A stretch of DNA of 64,000 bases from Anastrepha obliqua. Lineage: Eukaryota; Arthropoda; Insecta; Diptera; Tephritidae. Below the pieces are notes generated by a model. It searched no databases, had not been told where the DNA came from, and saw nothing but the letters and a program-made list of their open reading frames with translations. The DNA lies in assembly GCF_027943255.1 (NCBI RefSeq), contig NC_072892.1:25753792-25817791 (forward strand). The letters are read 5' to 3'. The translations under genes were made by a program, and so were the position numbers. Every line of letters begins with the position of its first letter. Position 1 is the first letter of the stretch. Below are positions 1 through 9,678 of this stretch, piece after piece.

Positions 1-640
1 TCTAGAGGAAAATGGCATACCCTTTTGCGTGAACTATTCTAAGAACCTGAGAACACTTTTGGTCAAGAAATGAGTTCCTTAGCAAAGAAAAGTTGAATAG
101 ACAATAGATCGCCTGTCTACTTTGGGGCAAGGGATTATATCATTTTCTATAAAAGTTTAAACACAAAACCAACCTATGCAAATATTGCCTTAACGTTGTT
201 TCAGAGTTGCATAGTGACCACATTAGAAGAATTACTTCTATTGTAACCTTATTTAAGTTACAGTTGCGATACCGACCGCATAAAGTAGTCACGATGTTGC
301 AAAAACATCGCTGCTACAACCATTGACTGTTTCAAACAAATTTTAACTGAATATAAATACTAATTAACATGCATACGGTAATTTTCGCTCAAATTTTCTC
401 AGTAAAAGCTGCCAGCTGTACTTTGAAAACAAAACTAACCAAAGTTGTAAAGAATGCTCGAGTTACTTTTTGTAGAAAAGCGCATGACAGAAAAAAATTG
501 TTAAAAATCAACTTACCTTAATAATTCGCAACTGAAGATTTACAGCCATAATGAAGTTTATTGAAAAAAAAATTATTAAATTACTTAATACAATAAATTA
601 TAAATTATATAAACTAACAATGATTGAAAATTGAAGAACC
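1..640. other. No gene recognised; AT-rich flank upstream of Cstf50
   Basis: I see no coding signal, tRNA or recognisable repeat here. Short palindromic matches such as the ACATCG/CGATGT pair near 291-310 are present but too short to interpret. It may contain the 5' end of a divergent neighbour or plain intergenic DNA. Confidence 0.5.
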
Positions 641-660
641 AATTTTCGTTTCGAGCATTC

Positions 661-870
661 GATAGCGTCGTAAATATCGATGTTTTACAAACATCGATGT
701 CGATGTCGCTGTCCTCACTTAAGTACCGGCGTCGATTTAACAGCTGACATATAATATAATTTCCAAACAATTCTCGTGTTGTTATTTAAGGATTGTGTGC
801 TAGACACCATAGTTAAATTAAACATTAACTGGAAAAGCAAAGATTTTGTGAACTATAAACAATAAAGAAA
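661..870 (+). promoter_or_regulatory. Putative Cstf50 promoter with DRE-like TATCGAT motif
   Basis: TATCGAT lies at 675-681, followed by a second ATCGATGTCGATGTCG block at about 692-708, together forming an imperfect inverted repeat around ATGTTTTACAAACAT. TATCGATA is the known DRE (DREF/BEAF) core motif of Drosophila housekeeping promoters, which suits a general 3'-end processing gene. The site lies 160-200 bases before the start codon. The transcription start is not visible, so the promoter call is inference. Confidence 0.45.
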
Positions 871-2381
871 ATGCGCGACATTGAGATTTTAGATCCCCGA
901 AATTTAGTGAAAAATCGTGAAATACTTTACAGGCTTATTATAAGGCGAGTAAATGAAGTTGTTGTTGTTGTTTTAGCAGCATAGTAAATGAGTAAATGAA
1001 GTCGTACATACTTCCATGTAAATTTACATTTATTTCTTTGCAGCCAGTTGATGTACGATGGCCTGGAAAAGTTCGCTATGGAGCTTTCTATGCTCGTTAA
1101 AGCAGATGAATGTGCTCCAAGTGAACGCTTGTTACATGTCATGATCGCCGGCATGCAGGCAACTACTGAGAAGCCCACCACACCTAAAGATGATGTGTTG
1201 CCTGGCATTGATTTGGAGTTCGAGCCTGAAGCATCTGCACTTGCGCCCGAACCCGCCTCCTATGAAACTGCTTATGTTACATCGCATAAGCAGTCTTGTC
1301 GCGCTGGTGCATTTAGTCATGATGGCACATTAGTTGCAACGGGCAGTGTAGACGCAAGTATAAAGATTTTGGATGTCGATCGGATGTTGGCTAAATCGGC
1401 ACCAGAAGACATAGAACCAGGGCGGGAACAGCAAGGCCATCCGGTTATACGTACACTCTATGATCACACAGATGAGGTAGCTTATCTGGAATTCCATCCG
1501 AAAGAACACATATTAGCTTCTGGTTCGCGGGATGGCACAGTAAAACTCTTCGATATAGCAAAACCTTCAGTGAAAAAGGCGCACAAGGTGTTCACCGATT
1601 GTGAACCGGTGACTTGCTTGTCATTTCATCCTACTGGTGATTATATGGCCATTGGCACCGAACATTTTGTGCTACGTGTTTATGACGTGCACACCTCGCA
1701 ATGTTTCGTGAGTGCAATACCATCACAACAACACAAGGGAGCAGTGACATGTGTTAAATTTGCACCAACAGCAAAGTTATATGCCACAGGCAGTTTAGAT
1801 GGTGCCATAAAAATATGGGATGGGGTCAGTGGACGTTGCATCAATACGATACCGGAAGCACATGCAGGTGCAGAAATTTGTTCTCTGGAATTCACAAGGA
1901 ATGGAAAAGTAAGTACAGTAGTATAATAATTTTGAGCATTTATGTATTTTTTCTTTGACTAAAATGCAAAGTGAAGTAAGACTAGATTTTCAAAGGTGCG
2001 CCGAGAATAATTTACAATAATATTTTTCGCTTAAAATTCCAGTATTTACTGTCATCTGGAAAAGACTCGTTGGTATATTTGTGGGAACTTTGCACCAGCC
2101 GACCCGTACAAACTTACACTGGCGCCGGTACTACTGGCAAACAGGAACACAATACGCAGGCGGTATTCAATCACACGGAAGATTATGTGCTATTTCCCGA
2201 TGAGGCGACTACTTCTCTGTGTTCTTGGAATTCACGCAATGGTGCCCGTTTGAATCTGATGTCCTTGGGCCACAATGGCCCAGTGCGTTTTATAACGCAT
2301 TCTCCAAACTCACCTGCATTCTTAACATGTTCAGACGATTTTCGAGCACGTTTTTGGTATCGTCGTTCAACGAATCAGTGA
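871..2381 (+). CDS. Cstf50: Cleavage stimulation factor 50 kDa subunit (CstF50/CSTF1), three coding exons
   Basis: Exons 871-944, 1044-1908 and 2043-2381 join to 1278 nt, giving a 425-residue protein, close to the human protein's roughly 430. CstF is the nuclear complex that binds the GU-rich element downstream of the poly(A) site. CstF50 is its WD40 subunit and dimerises through its N-terminus. Visible signatures are the N-terminal LIISQL block, [32 protein letters not shown] and the C-terminal [13 protein letters not shown], all characteristic of the family. WD40 blades fill most of the protein from about residue 95. Intron 2 is canonical (GTAAGT at 1909, AG at 2041-2042, phase 0). Intron 1 is joined through GCGAGT at 945, because only that junction recreates the conserved IIS-QL sequence. 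The GTAAAT at 949 would give IIRR-L instead. No disabling mutation is seen, so the gene looks functional. Confidence 0.96.
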
Positions 2382-2477
2382 GGCGACCAAGCAAATAATT
2401 TACAATTGCTTTGTAAAATTTACGCATTTGCAATCGGCTTGAGTATTAGTTAATAATTTTGAAATTAAAACTATATT

Positions 2478-2483
2478 AATAAA
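2478..2483 (+). promoter_or_regulatory. Cstf50 poly(A) signal AATAAA
   Basis: A canonical AATAAA hexamer lies about 97 bases after the stop codon, the expected distance for a short fly 3' UTR. The cleavage site itself is not visible. Confidence 0.6.
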
Positions 2484-2714
2484 TGGCACTTAAAAAATCG
2501 ATAAATTACAGAAAACTTCTCGATTACTCCAATACAGAATTACTCGAATTCGTCCAAATGGTTCGTCTATTCTTCTAGCACTGCTATTTTTGAATACAGT
2601 AAAAAAGGAGTCGTGGAGGAGCACAGCGCTCATAGGAACGTTCCAGGCGCTCATACAAGCAATTTTTGTCCGCGCACTCGAGTATCCGTATTCACGTCAC
2701 TGTTGAAAGTCATG

Positions 2715-3120
2715 ACATTGAAGTTGTAAGAGATAGTTAATTTTGGTTTAACATCGATAATATTGTGAGACTTGAAATCCAATTGGGAATCTCTCTTCCC
2801 AACAGGTGTTATTTTTGACTAAGTAGACAATTGAGTATTAAAGTCCTCTCTTGACAAATAAAACTAACACTGTATAAGGCTCTCATCATGCCCGTCCTAT
2901 CGCATGGCGCAGAAGCGTGGACAATGTCAATATTCGATGAGGCGTCCCTGGGAGTGTTTGAGAGAAAGATTCTGCGTAAGATATTTAGACCTTTGCATGT
3001 TGGCGACGGTAGGTATCGTAGGCGATGAAGCATGAATACAAGTGAAATGATCGTGCAGAGTTCGGCTGGCGAATCACCCCCATGACGTGGCAGCCGAAGC
3101 TCCCCTCAAAATTTTATTTT
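2715..3120 (+). mobile_element. Decayed LINE fragment (end of reverse transcriptase region)
   Basis: Translation of the + strand shows LTLYKALIMPVLSHGAEAW and then GVFERKILRKIF, the familiar thumb-side sequence of LINE reverse transcriptases, at about 2857-3000. It is preceded by frameshifted remains reading LEIQ and NRCYF. Stops at 2818 and 3026 and several frameshifts show that it is dead. The tail (about 3030-3100) resembles a short block near 54860-54930, so this is probably one dispersed family. The clade cannot be assigned by eye. Confidence 0.7.
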
Positions 3121-3229
3121 ACACCATAGTTATTGGCCAAACCTGTAATCTATCATTTTTGCCTGTTAACTAATATGCAAAATAAATATTTTTTTCAGTT
3201 GCAAATCTATAACTATATCTAGGTATGTA

Positions 3230-4043
3230 CAGGGTGGGCTATATAGCGTTTGCTTTTTGAACCACCTATTTTTTTGAGAATGGTAACACAAATGACATGT
3301 CAAATTTGTTCATAATTTACTTAACGGTTTGACATTTACGAAATGGGACGCTATACGCTTGAACAAAATTGGGAAATATTGAAAACCTATTTCCAAAGTG
3401 GTGAGTCTTCTTCTTCTTTTCTGATTTTCACATCGGTGGCTACGTCAATAAGCAAAGTTGTCGGATTTGGGGCTCAGAAAATCGACACGTTACTGCAGAG
3501 AAGCAAATGCATCCACAACGAGTCAGTGTTTGGTGCGGTTTTTGGTCTGGCGGCATCAGCCGCGGTTACAGTAAATGGCGAGCGTTACTGTGACATGCTC
3601 AACGAGTTGTTTCCAAAAATTGAAGAGGATGACATGGACGACATTTGGTTTCAACAGGACGGTGCAACTTGTCACACTGCCAAAGCTACACTCGAACTTT
3701 TGGCTACCGTTTTTGAAAACCGAATTGTGGGAGCCGTTAAGGACAAATGCTATGCGAACCAGAGACGATTGATGCTTTAAAACACGAAATCGAAGTCGCC
3801 ATTCATGAAATTGGAGCCCAAACAATCGAAAATGTGCTTAAAAATTGGGTTGATCGCATGGCCTACTGTAAAGCCAGTCGTGGCAGTCATTTGAACGATA
3901 CTATTTTTCATTCATAAATGACAATGTTCAATCTTCAAAATAAAAAAAAAGTTTTTTTTTTTAGTTTATGAAATTTGTTCAACAATTATGAATGGCAGTT
4001 GATTGCTGCACTTTTCAAGAATGTTTTAACTGTTTGGCGTTCT
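3230..4043 (+). mobile_element. DD41D mariner-like element, internally deleted and right-truncated
   Basis: The left end begins CAGGGTGGGCTATATAGCG directly after a TA. The transposase starts at 3343 (MGRYTLEQ...) but jumps after about 20 residues to the GGYVNKQ region, then shows VTVNGERY and WFQQDGATCHTA. A second deletion removes the segment that should carry the third catalytic aspartate. The coding remnant ends near 3915. I could not find a matching right inverted repeat, so the right boundary is approximate and may have been lost before or during insertion of the neighbouring mariner at 4045. Confidence 0.75.
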
Positions 4044-4044
4044 A

Positions 4045-5287
4045 CAAGGTGAAGTCCAAAATAAACAAGACTGAGTTAAAATAGAAAGGACAGGAGCTTT
4101 GTTCTGATATAACTTAGAGCTTATTTATTGAAAATAGTCAGTCCCCTTTGGTCTCGATACACTGTTTTGCGCGATCTAAAAGCTTTTCGAAAGAGTCATT
4201 GACCGGAATGTCCTTCAGGATGTCGGTACAAGCCTTTTGGATGGCCTCTACGGACGAAAACGTTTTTCAAATGCAATTTTTCGAATGGGAAGAAGTCACA
4301 GGGAGCCATATCAGGCGAATACGGTGAGTGATTGATGGTTAAAATGCGATTTCTGGTCAAAAAATCAGTCACAAAAGTGGATCGATGAGATAGTGCCTTA
4401 TCATGCAATAAGCGCCGACGAATGCGATGCAACAAACGCTTCAAAACGCCAAGATAGAAAATTGCATTAACGGTTTGACCCATTGGCACGAACTTCTTGT
4501 GGACAATTCGCTTGGAATCGGAAAAACAAATGAGCATCGACTTGACGTTTGACTTCTCTAAACGCGATTTTTTGTGTGGTGGCTCGTCTGGAGCCTTCCA
4601 TTCGGCACTTAGTTTGAGATTCATGTTAGAAACACCACGTTTCATCATCAGTTACAATGTTGTAAAGGAAGTTCTCGTCCTTTCTCGCCCCTTTAATGAG
4701 GTCTTTCAAATGTTGAGCTCTGAGCAATTTTTGGTCCTCAGTTAACTTGTGCAGAATGAAACGTGCACAGACCTTTCGTAAGCCCAAATGATCAGCTAAA
4801 ATTCGATAAATCGATGTTTTGGAGATATTCAATTCCGATTCGACGAATTTCAGCGATGATTTCGGTTCATTTTAGATAAAATTACGAACAATTTCGATGG
4901 AGTTTTCGGTGATTACTGACAGGTGATTGTCATTTATATCCTCGCAACCATCTCTGAAACATGTAAACCACTCATGCACTCTGGCACGAGATAGACAATC
5001 ATCGACATACACTTTTTTCATCAATTAAAATGTTTCGGTAAACGTTTTACCGATTTTAAAACAAAATTTGATATTAGCTCTTTGTTCGAAACTCATTTTT
5101 GTACCGATGACACAAACATACTCACACTTTAGACGCATTAACTTCGCTTCCACTGAACCGAATGTCACCAAGCTTTCACTGGAAGTCAGCTAGGGATGTA
5201 ATTTCCAACGCACTAACTCATCAAAAAGATGGCGCCATCAAAAACGTTTCTATGACGCCAGTCTTGTTTATTTTGGACTTCACCTTG
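4045..5287 (-). mobile_element. mariner element (DD34D), complete ends but broken transposase
   Basis: The element is 1243 bp and bounded by TA on both sides (4043-4044 and 5288-5289). Its two 29-bp terminal inverted repeats are identical (4045-4073 and 5259-5287, beginning CAAGGTGAAGTCC). The - strand encodes a mariner transposase in pieces: an N-terminus near 5096, NISKTSIYRIL and GLRKVCARF in the middle, a D near TDDETW, LLHDKALSHRS, and SPYSPDMAPCDF. I count 34 residues between the second and third aspartates. Several frameshifts and stops make it non-autonomous. Perfect ends with a damaged ORF suggest fairly recent insertion. Confidence 0.9.
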
Positions 5288-5431
5288 TACTTGCAGATAA
5301 AGCGTTAATCACCTTATGTTTATTTTTATAACCCATTTGCAATATTGGATTCATCCGTTTCATTTCCATTCATTAAATAACCAGTTCTAGTGATTACTGT
5401 ATTCCATACATTTATATATATGTATATATTA

Positions 5432-5888
5432 GGCCGGGTCGATTTGTGGGGAAGCAAAAAAATCGTCCATTGCTCTGTGAAAATCATATTCTAGGGATCA
5501 ATATAAGAAACTTTGCCGAAGGAACCATACCTCTAAAACGAATTTTGATGTCCCCCAATTTGGGTCGAACTTTTTAGTTTCTTTTCTCATGTAAAGGCCA
5601 AAAATTGTGATATTTTGAAATGTTTGTATGGGGAACCCCCCAGGGGAGTTCCAGGGGGTGTGCCACTGTCACGGGTGGATCGGCTGTCCAAAGTTAGTGC
5701 GGGTCGGTCATACATTTGGACTCGATTGGAGCACTCTAAATGGGTCAAAGTGGGATTTTTCGTTCGACACAAATTGGGGGACATCAGAATTCGTTTTAGA
5801 GGTATGATTCCTTCGGCAAAGTTTCTTATTTTGATCCCTAGAATACGATTTTCACAGAGAAATGAGCGATTTTTAAATCGATCCGCCC
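5432..5888. mobile_element. Fold-back MITE with about 140-bp inverted arms
   Basis: The left arm (about 5432-5580) and right arm (about 5750-5888) are long imperfect inverted repeats, sharing for example AAACTTTGCCGAAGGAA and CTCTAAAACGAATT. Termini are GGCCGGGTCG and the complement of CGATCCGCCC, with TA flanking both sides. The roughly 170-bp centre is GC-richer and carries no believable gene. Open frames through it are by-products of the inverted repeat. Superfamily is unknown; the TA target is compatible with Tc1/mariner. Confidence 0.8.
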
Positions 5889-5900
5889 TAATATATATAT

Positions 5901-6205
5901 AATTGGCGCGTACACCCTTTTTGTGGGCTTGGCCGAGCTCCTCCTCCTATTTGTAGTGTGCGTCTTGATGTTGTTCCACAAATAGAGAGACCTACAATTT
6001 TAAGCCGACTCCGAACGGCAGATATTTTTTTATGAGGAACTTTTTCATGGCAGAAATACACTCGGAGGTTTGCCATTGCCTGCCAAGGGGCGATCGCTAT
6101 TAGAAAAATCTTTTTCTTAATTTTGGTGTTTCACCGAGATTAGAACCGCCGTACTCTCTGTGAATTGCGAATGGTAGTCAGGCACCCACCCATTCGGCTA
6201 CGGCG
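5901..6205 (-). mobile_element. tRNA-derived SINE copy
   Basis: On the - strand the copy begins near 6205 with an RNA polymerase III A-box-like TAGCCGAATGGGT at about 6188-6200 and a mutated B box (GGTTCTAATCT) at 6138-6148. A family body with GCCATTGCCTGCC on the + strand follows, and an (AT)n tail lies at 5891-5900. It matches copies at 12.4, 45.4 and 56.0 kb. Its 5' end was split by the Transib-like element that starts at 6206; the remainder resumes at 8383. Confidence 0.8.
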
Positions 6206-8377
6206 CACACTGGGGATTTTTGTACAGAGATGCGGAAAAAAGTATACAGGGTTGGCCATATTAAACTGACCCATGTGATTATTAAAAAAATATGGAAAAA
6301 GAAACATTTTTTTGTGTTTCATTCTGAAAAACATTTAATTTAGTTCAAGGAGATTCGTTTACATCACTTTTTGAATATGATATCGCGCAAGTGGTCGCCC
6401 TTAGCTCGTATAGCGTAATGTGCCCGTTTTTCGGCGTTTTCCATAGTTTTGGCCAGCGTCTCGGCCGATATGGCGGCTATTTCCCGTCGGATATTGGCCT
6501 TAAGTGCGCCTAGTGTCTTTGGCTTGTTGACGTAAACCTTAGATTTCAAATAGCCCCAAAGAAAAAAGTCCGGTGGCGTCAAATCCGGTGATCGTGGCGG
6601 CCAGTCAAAATCGCCGCTTTTTGATATCAAACGGCCAGGGAACAAAGTCTTCAATAAGTTGACGGTGGCTCGTGCTGTGTGTGGTGGTGCGCCATCTTGC
6701 TAAAACCAGAAGTGCTCCATACCATTTTCACGAACAATTGGCATCACAAAATCGGTTATCATGGCCCGATAACGCTCTTGATTGACGGTCAATGGTTGGT
6801 GTTGACCATTTTCAAAGAAGAACGGCCCAATGACCATATCAGCGCAAATGCCACACCAGACTGTAACTTTTTGGTCGTGGAGAGGTACCTCTTCAATAAT
6901 TTGAGGGTTTTCAGTGGCGTAGAAATGGCAATTTTGCTTATTTACGGTTCCGTTCAAGGAGAAATGGGCCTCATCACTCATAATGATTTAATGCCAAAAA
7001 TCCTCATCAGTTTGGGCCATTCGGACGACAAAATTGGCATATTCCAAGCGACGAGGCTTGTCGGCCGGCAACAGTTGTTGATTTAGTTGTATTTTGTACG
7101 GGAATATCCCCAAATCCAAACGAATGATACGTCGTAGAGTGGTCCGAGGGATGTCCAACTGAGCAGAACGACGATTACCTGACGTTCGCGGCGATGACTC
7201 GATACTGGCTCGTACGGCCGCGATATTTTCGTTAGATCGTCTTGGCCGCTTTTTATTTGGACGTCGGGTATTAGCCACAGTGCCGGAAGACAAAAATCTT
7301 TTGTGCATTTGCTTGATTGCGTTCTTTGACGGCGCACTTTTCACTTTATTTTTTTTTTCTCCACGCACGTTGCGTTTTTACAATCGAGAAGGAATTTTGA
7401 ATGTACAGCTGAACAATTTCAGCGCGTTCTATTGGGGTGTACTGTTTCATGGTATAAATCTCCTTCGACTGACCGACTGACGCTTCCAACGCGGTATGTC
7501 ATTAGCTGATCTGAAATTACAGTAAAAAGTTATAGGGTTACTCAATGGGTCAGTTTAATATGGCCAACCCTGTACATCCCAAAAAATATTTACATTTTTA
7601 CTACTAACGAAGTTGTATATATTTGTGTATGAAAAGAACATGTCTAAAAACTATTTTTTAAAAAAATTAAAAAAAAAATTTTTTTTTTTTAATTCATAAA
7701 TTTTTTTTTTTTTTTTTTTTTTTATTAATATGTATAAGCCAGCAAATATTTACGCACAGGATACATGTAAGTTCATAATTCTGAATTACCCTCAAAATGT
7801 CAAAACAAAATTAAAAGTGTTTCGTTATCATTATGCACACAATAGAAAGCGTTTAGTTATTATCATTGCCAAAAAATAATCAGTGGCGGCTGGTGGCGCC
7901 TGGTGGCACCTGCAATTGATTAAAACTGAAAGAGACGTTATTAAGCAACACGTTGATACTAGTTTCTGACCGTAGGTAAATGTAGCTCAACTTGCAGATC
8001 CAAGAATATGAAGGAATATGATTTTTTTTTTTTTTTCGTAAAATTAATTATAAATAGGTAATCAAATGCTTTACAGCCTTTGTTCTTCCGGCTAAAATAT
8101 ATAAAAATATCGTACCCTAAATGAAAAATAAAAAATTGGAAGTCGGCTCAAGCAAAAAGAAAAAAACCACCTTGGGCCTTGAAGTTTTTTCTTGGTCAGT
8201 TCAATACTATAAAAAAATTATACTTTTGACATATCTATAAAAAAAAACTGTAAGTCGGAGTTTAGTAATTCTTTTTGATTTTACTGTTAGTTCTATTCTG
8301 GAATTTAGAAATACCATTAAACATTGCGTAGGTGGTATGTTGCAAATTTGACTTTTTTCCGCAAAATCCCCAGTGTG
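6206..8377. mobile_element. Non-autonomous element with RSS-like 23/12 ends (Transib-like), hosting a DD41D element
   Basis: The ends are inverted repeats starting CACACTG and the insertion is flanked by the 5-bp direct repeat CGGCG (6201-6205 and 8378-8382). At the left, CACACTG is followed by 23 bases and then AAAAAAGTA. At the right, read inward, CACACTG is followed by 12 bases and then AAAAAAGTC. The two spacers are identical except for 11 extra bases at the left. Removing the nested 6247-7572 element leaves about 845 bp of AT-rich sequence with no coding capacity. CAC ends and a GC-rich 5-bp duplication fit Transib, but with no transposase the class is inference. Confidence 0.6.
6247..7572 (-). 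mobile_element. DD41D mariner-like element, nearly intact
   Basis: The element is 1326 bp with perfect 28-bp inverted ends (6247-6274 and 7545-7572, CAGGGTTGGCCATATTAAAC...) and TA flanks. The - strand transposase starts at 7450 (MKQYTPIE) and ends at 6364. It is broken by one extra A in an A-run near 7355, a Lys-to-TAA stop near 6990 (just before IMSDEAHF) and a Gln-to-TAG stop near 6700 (WF*QDGA). The three catalytic aspartates (SDEAHF, QDGAPPH, TPPDFF) remain, with 41 residues between the last two. It sits inside the Transib-like element at 6206-8377. Confidence 0.9.
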
Positions 8378-8382
8378 CGGCG

Positions 8383-9634
8383 GCCGCCATACATTTCTGA
8401 TGTATTAAATAAAACCAAATTAAATGTTTCAAAATAGCTATATATGTATGTATATATTTTGTTTCAACTGCAAATACATTGCAAATTTTTAACTACATAG
8501 ATACAAAGTTTAGTTGAAGTGTTAAATAATTGACGTAGTTCCAATGATGCTAATATTTAACCAGCTTAATTGTAGATGCATTACAAATATTATTTTAAAA
8601 ATGAATTTATTACATATTTTTATTGATTGCTTATTACATTGCGATTGAGTAAACATCAGCACAATTGACTTACTTTTTAAGAGTTTAAAAAATAATAAAT
8701 AAAAAAATAAATTAAATAAAACTATCACTGGAAAAAAGTCTTGAGCATCGATTTTATTATGTATACTTAGGTTTCATACTTTTTGTTTACTTATCATTTT
8801 GTTTCAGTGAAGTTGAATAGTTTATACATTTTCCATAACTAAGTTTTTATATAAATAAAATTAAAAATACGTCTATACATATGAATTTTTTTATTATTTG
8901 TTCTTAAAAATTGTGTGTTAAGTAAATAAAGGTATAAAAAATGTTTTTTGTAAGTCTTGCTGCTTATCTTAAATTATTAAGTTAGTCGTTATTTATTAAA
9001 TATTTGCAGTCCATTGCACAAATTGCTTCCATTTATATATTATGCGACTTTCTATCTTGAGTATCAACTTACGTTTATAATGAATATTTACAAAATAAAA
9101 ATAAAAATAAAAATATACAAACATTAGCAATATTAAGTAAATTTCAAGTAACTTGAAAATAAGGATCACAAATAAGAAAAGTTTTCAAAAGAATTGTTAA
9201 TAACAAGAAAATCGTATATAATCTTAGAACATTAAAAAATTCATAAATTTTAAAGGTGGATTAGCGAATAAAACAACAAATGTTTAAACATACGTTTTTT
9301 GTTATAAAACAAACAAAAATTTCAAAGAAACGTATTGACAAAAAAGTACCTTGAAAAACCAAAAGAAAAAAGGTTTCATTTTCATTTCATCGTCATCATC
9401 ATCAATTCCTATAGTTCCAAGTTGGAACACTTATATGCTATAGTCTCATATTTAATTCTGCATGTAAATCTACTTCTAGACTAACCTAATCAAGTTACAA
9501 GTTACATACATACATTTTTTATATAATTTGAGACATTCGCTATCAGTTTTGTAAACGCCACAATGCAAAAGGTAGTTCCATAAAAAAATGTTAAGGCTGC
9601 TAAGAATTATAAAATTTATAAATGTGTGTATGCG
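8383..9634. other. AT-rich spacer; start of it is the displaced SINE tip
   Basis: The first dozen bases (GGCCGCCAT region) complete the SINE interrupted at 6206. The rest is very AT-rich with homopolymer runs and no coding, RNA or repeat signal that I recognise. Confidence 0.5.
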
Positions 9635-9678
9635 TCGGGTGTTTTTTAAGAACTTGAGAAAATGATAATATACATATA

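Noticed and set aside
949..1047. Canonical GT-AG alternative for Cstf50 intron 1
   Set aside because: It keeps the frame but breaks the conserved IISQL sequence, so GC-AG is preferred. Kept as a possible minor isoform in the findings.
5587..5902. Open frames crossing the fold-back MITE
   Set aside because: They lie in the arms and loop of an inverted repeat and have no protein family motif.
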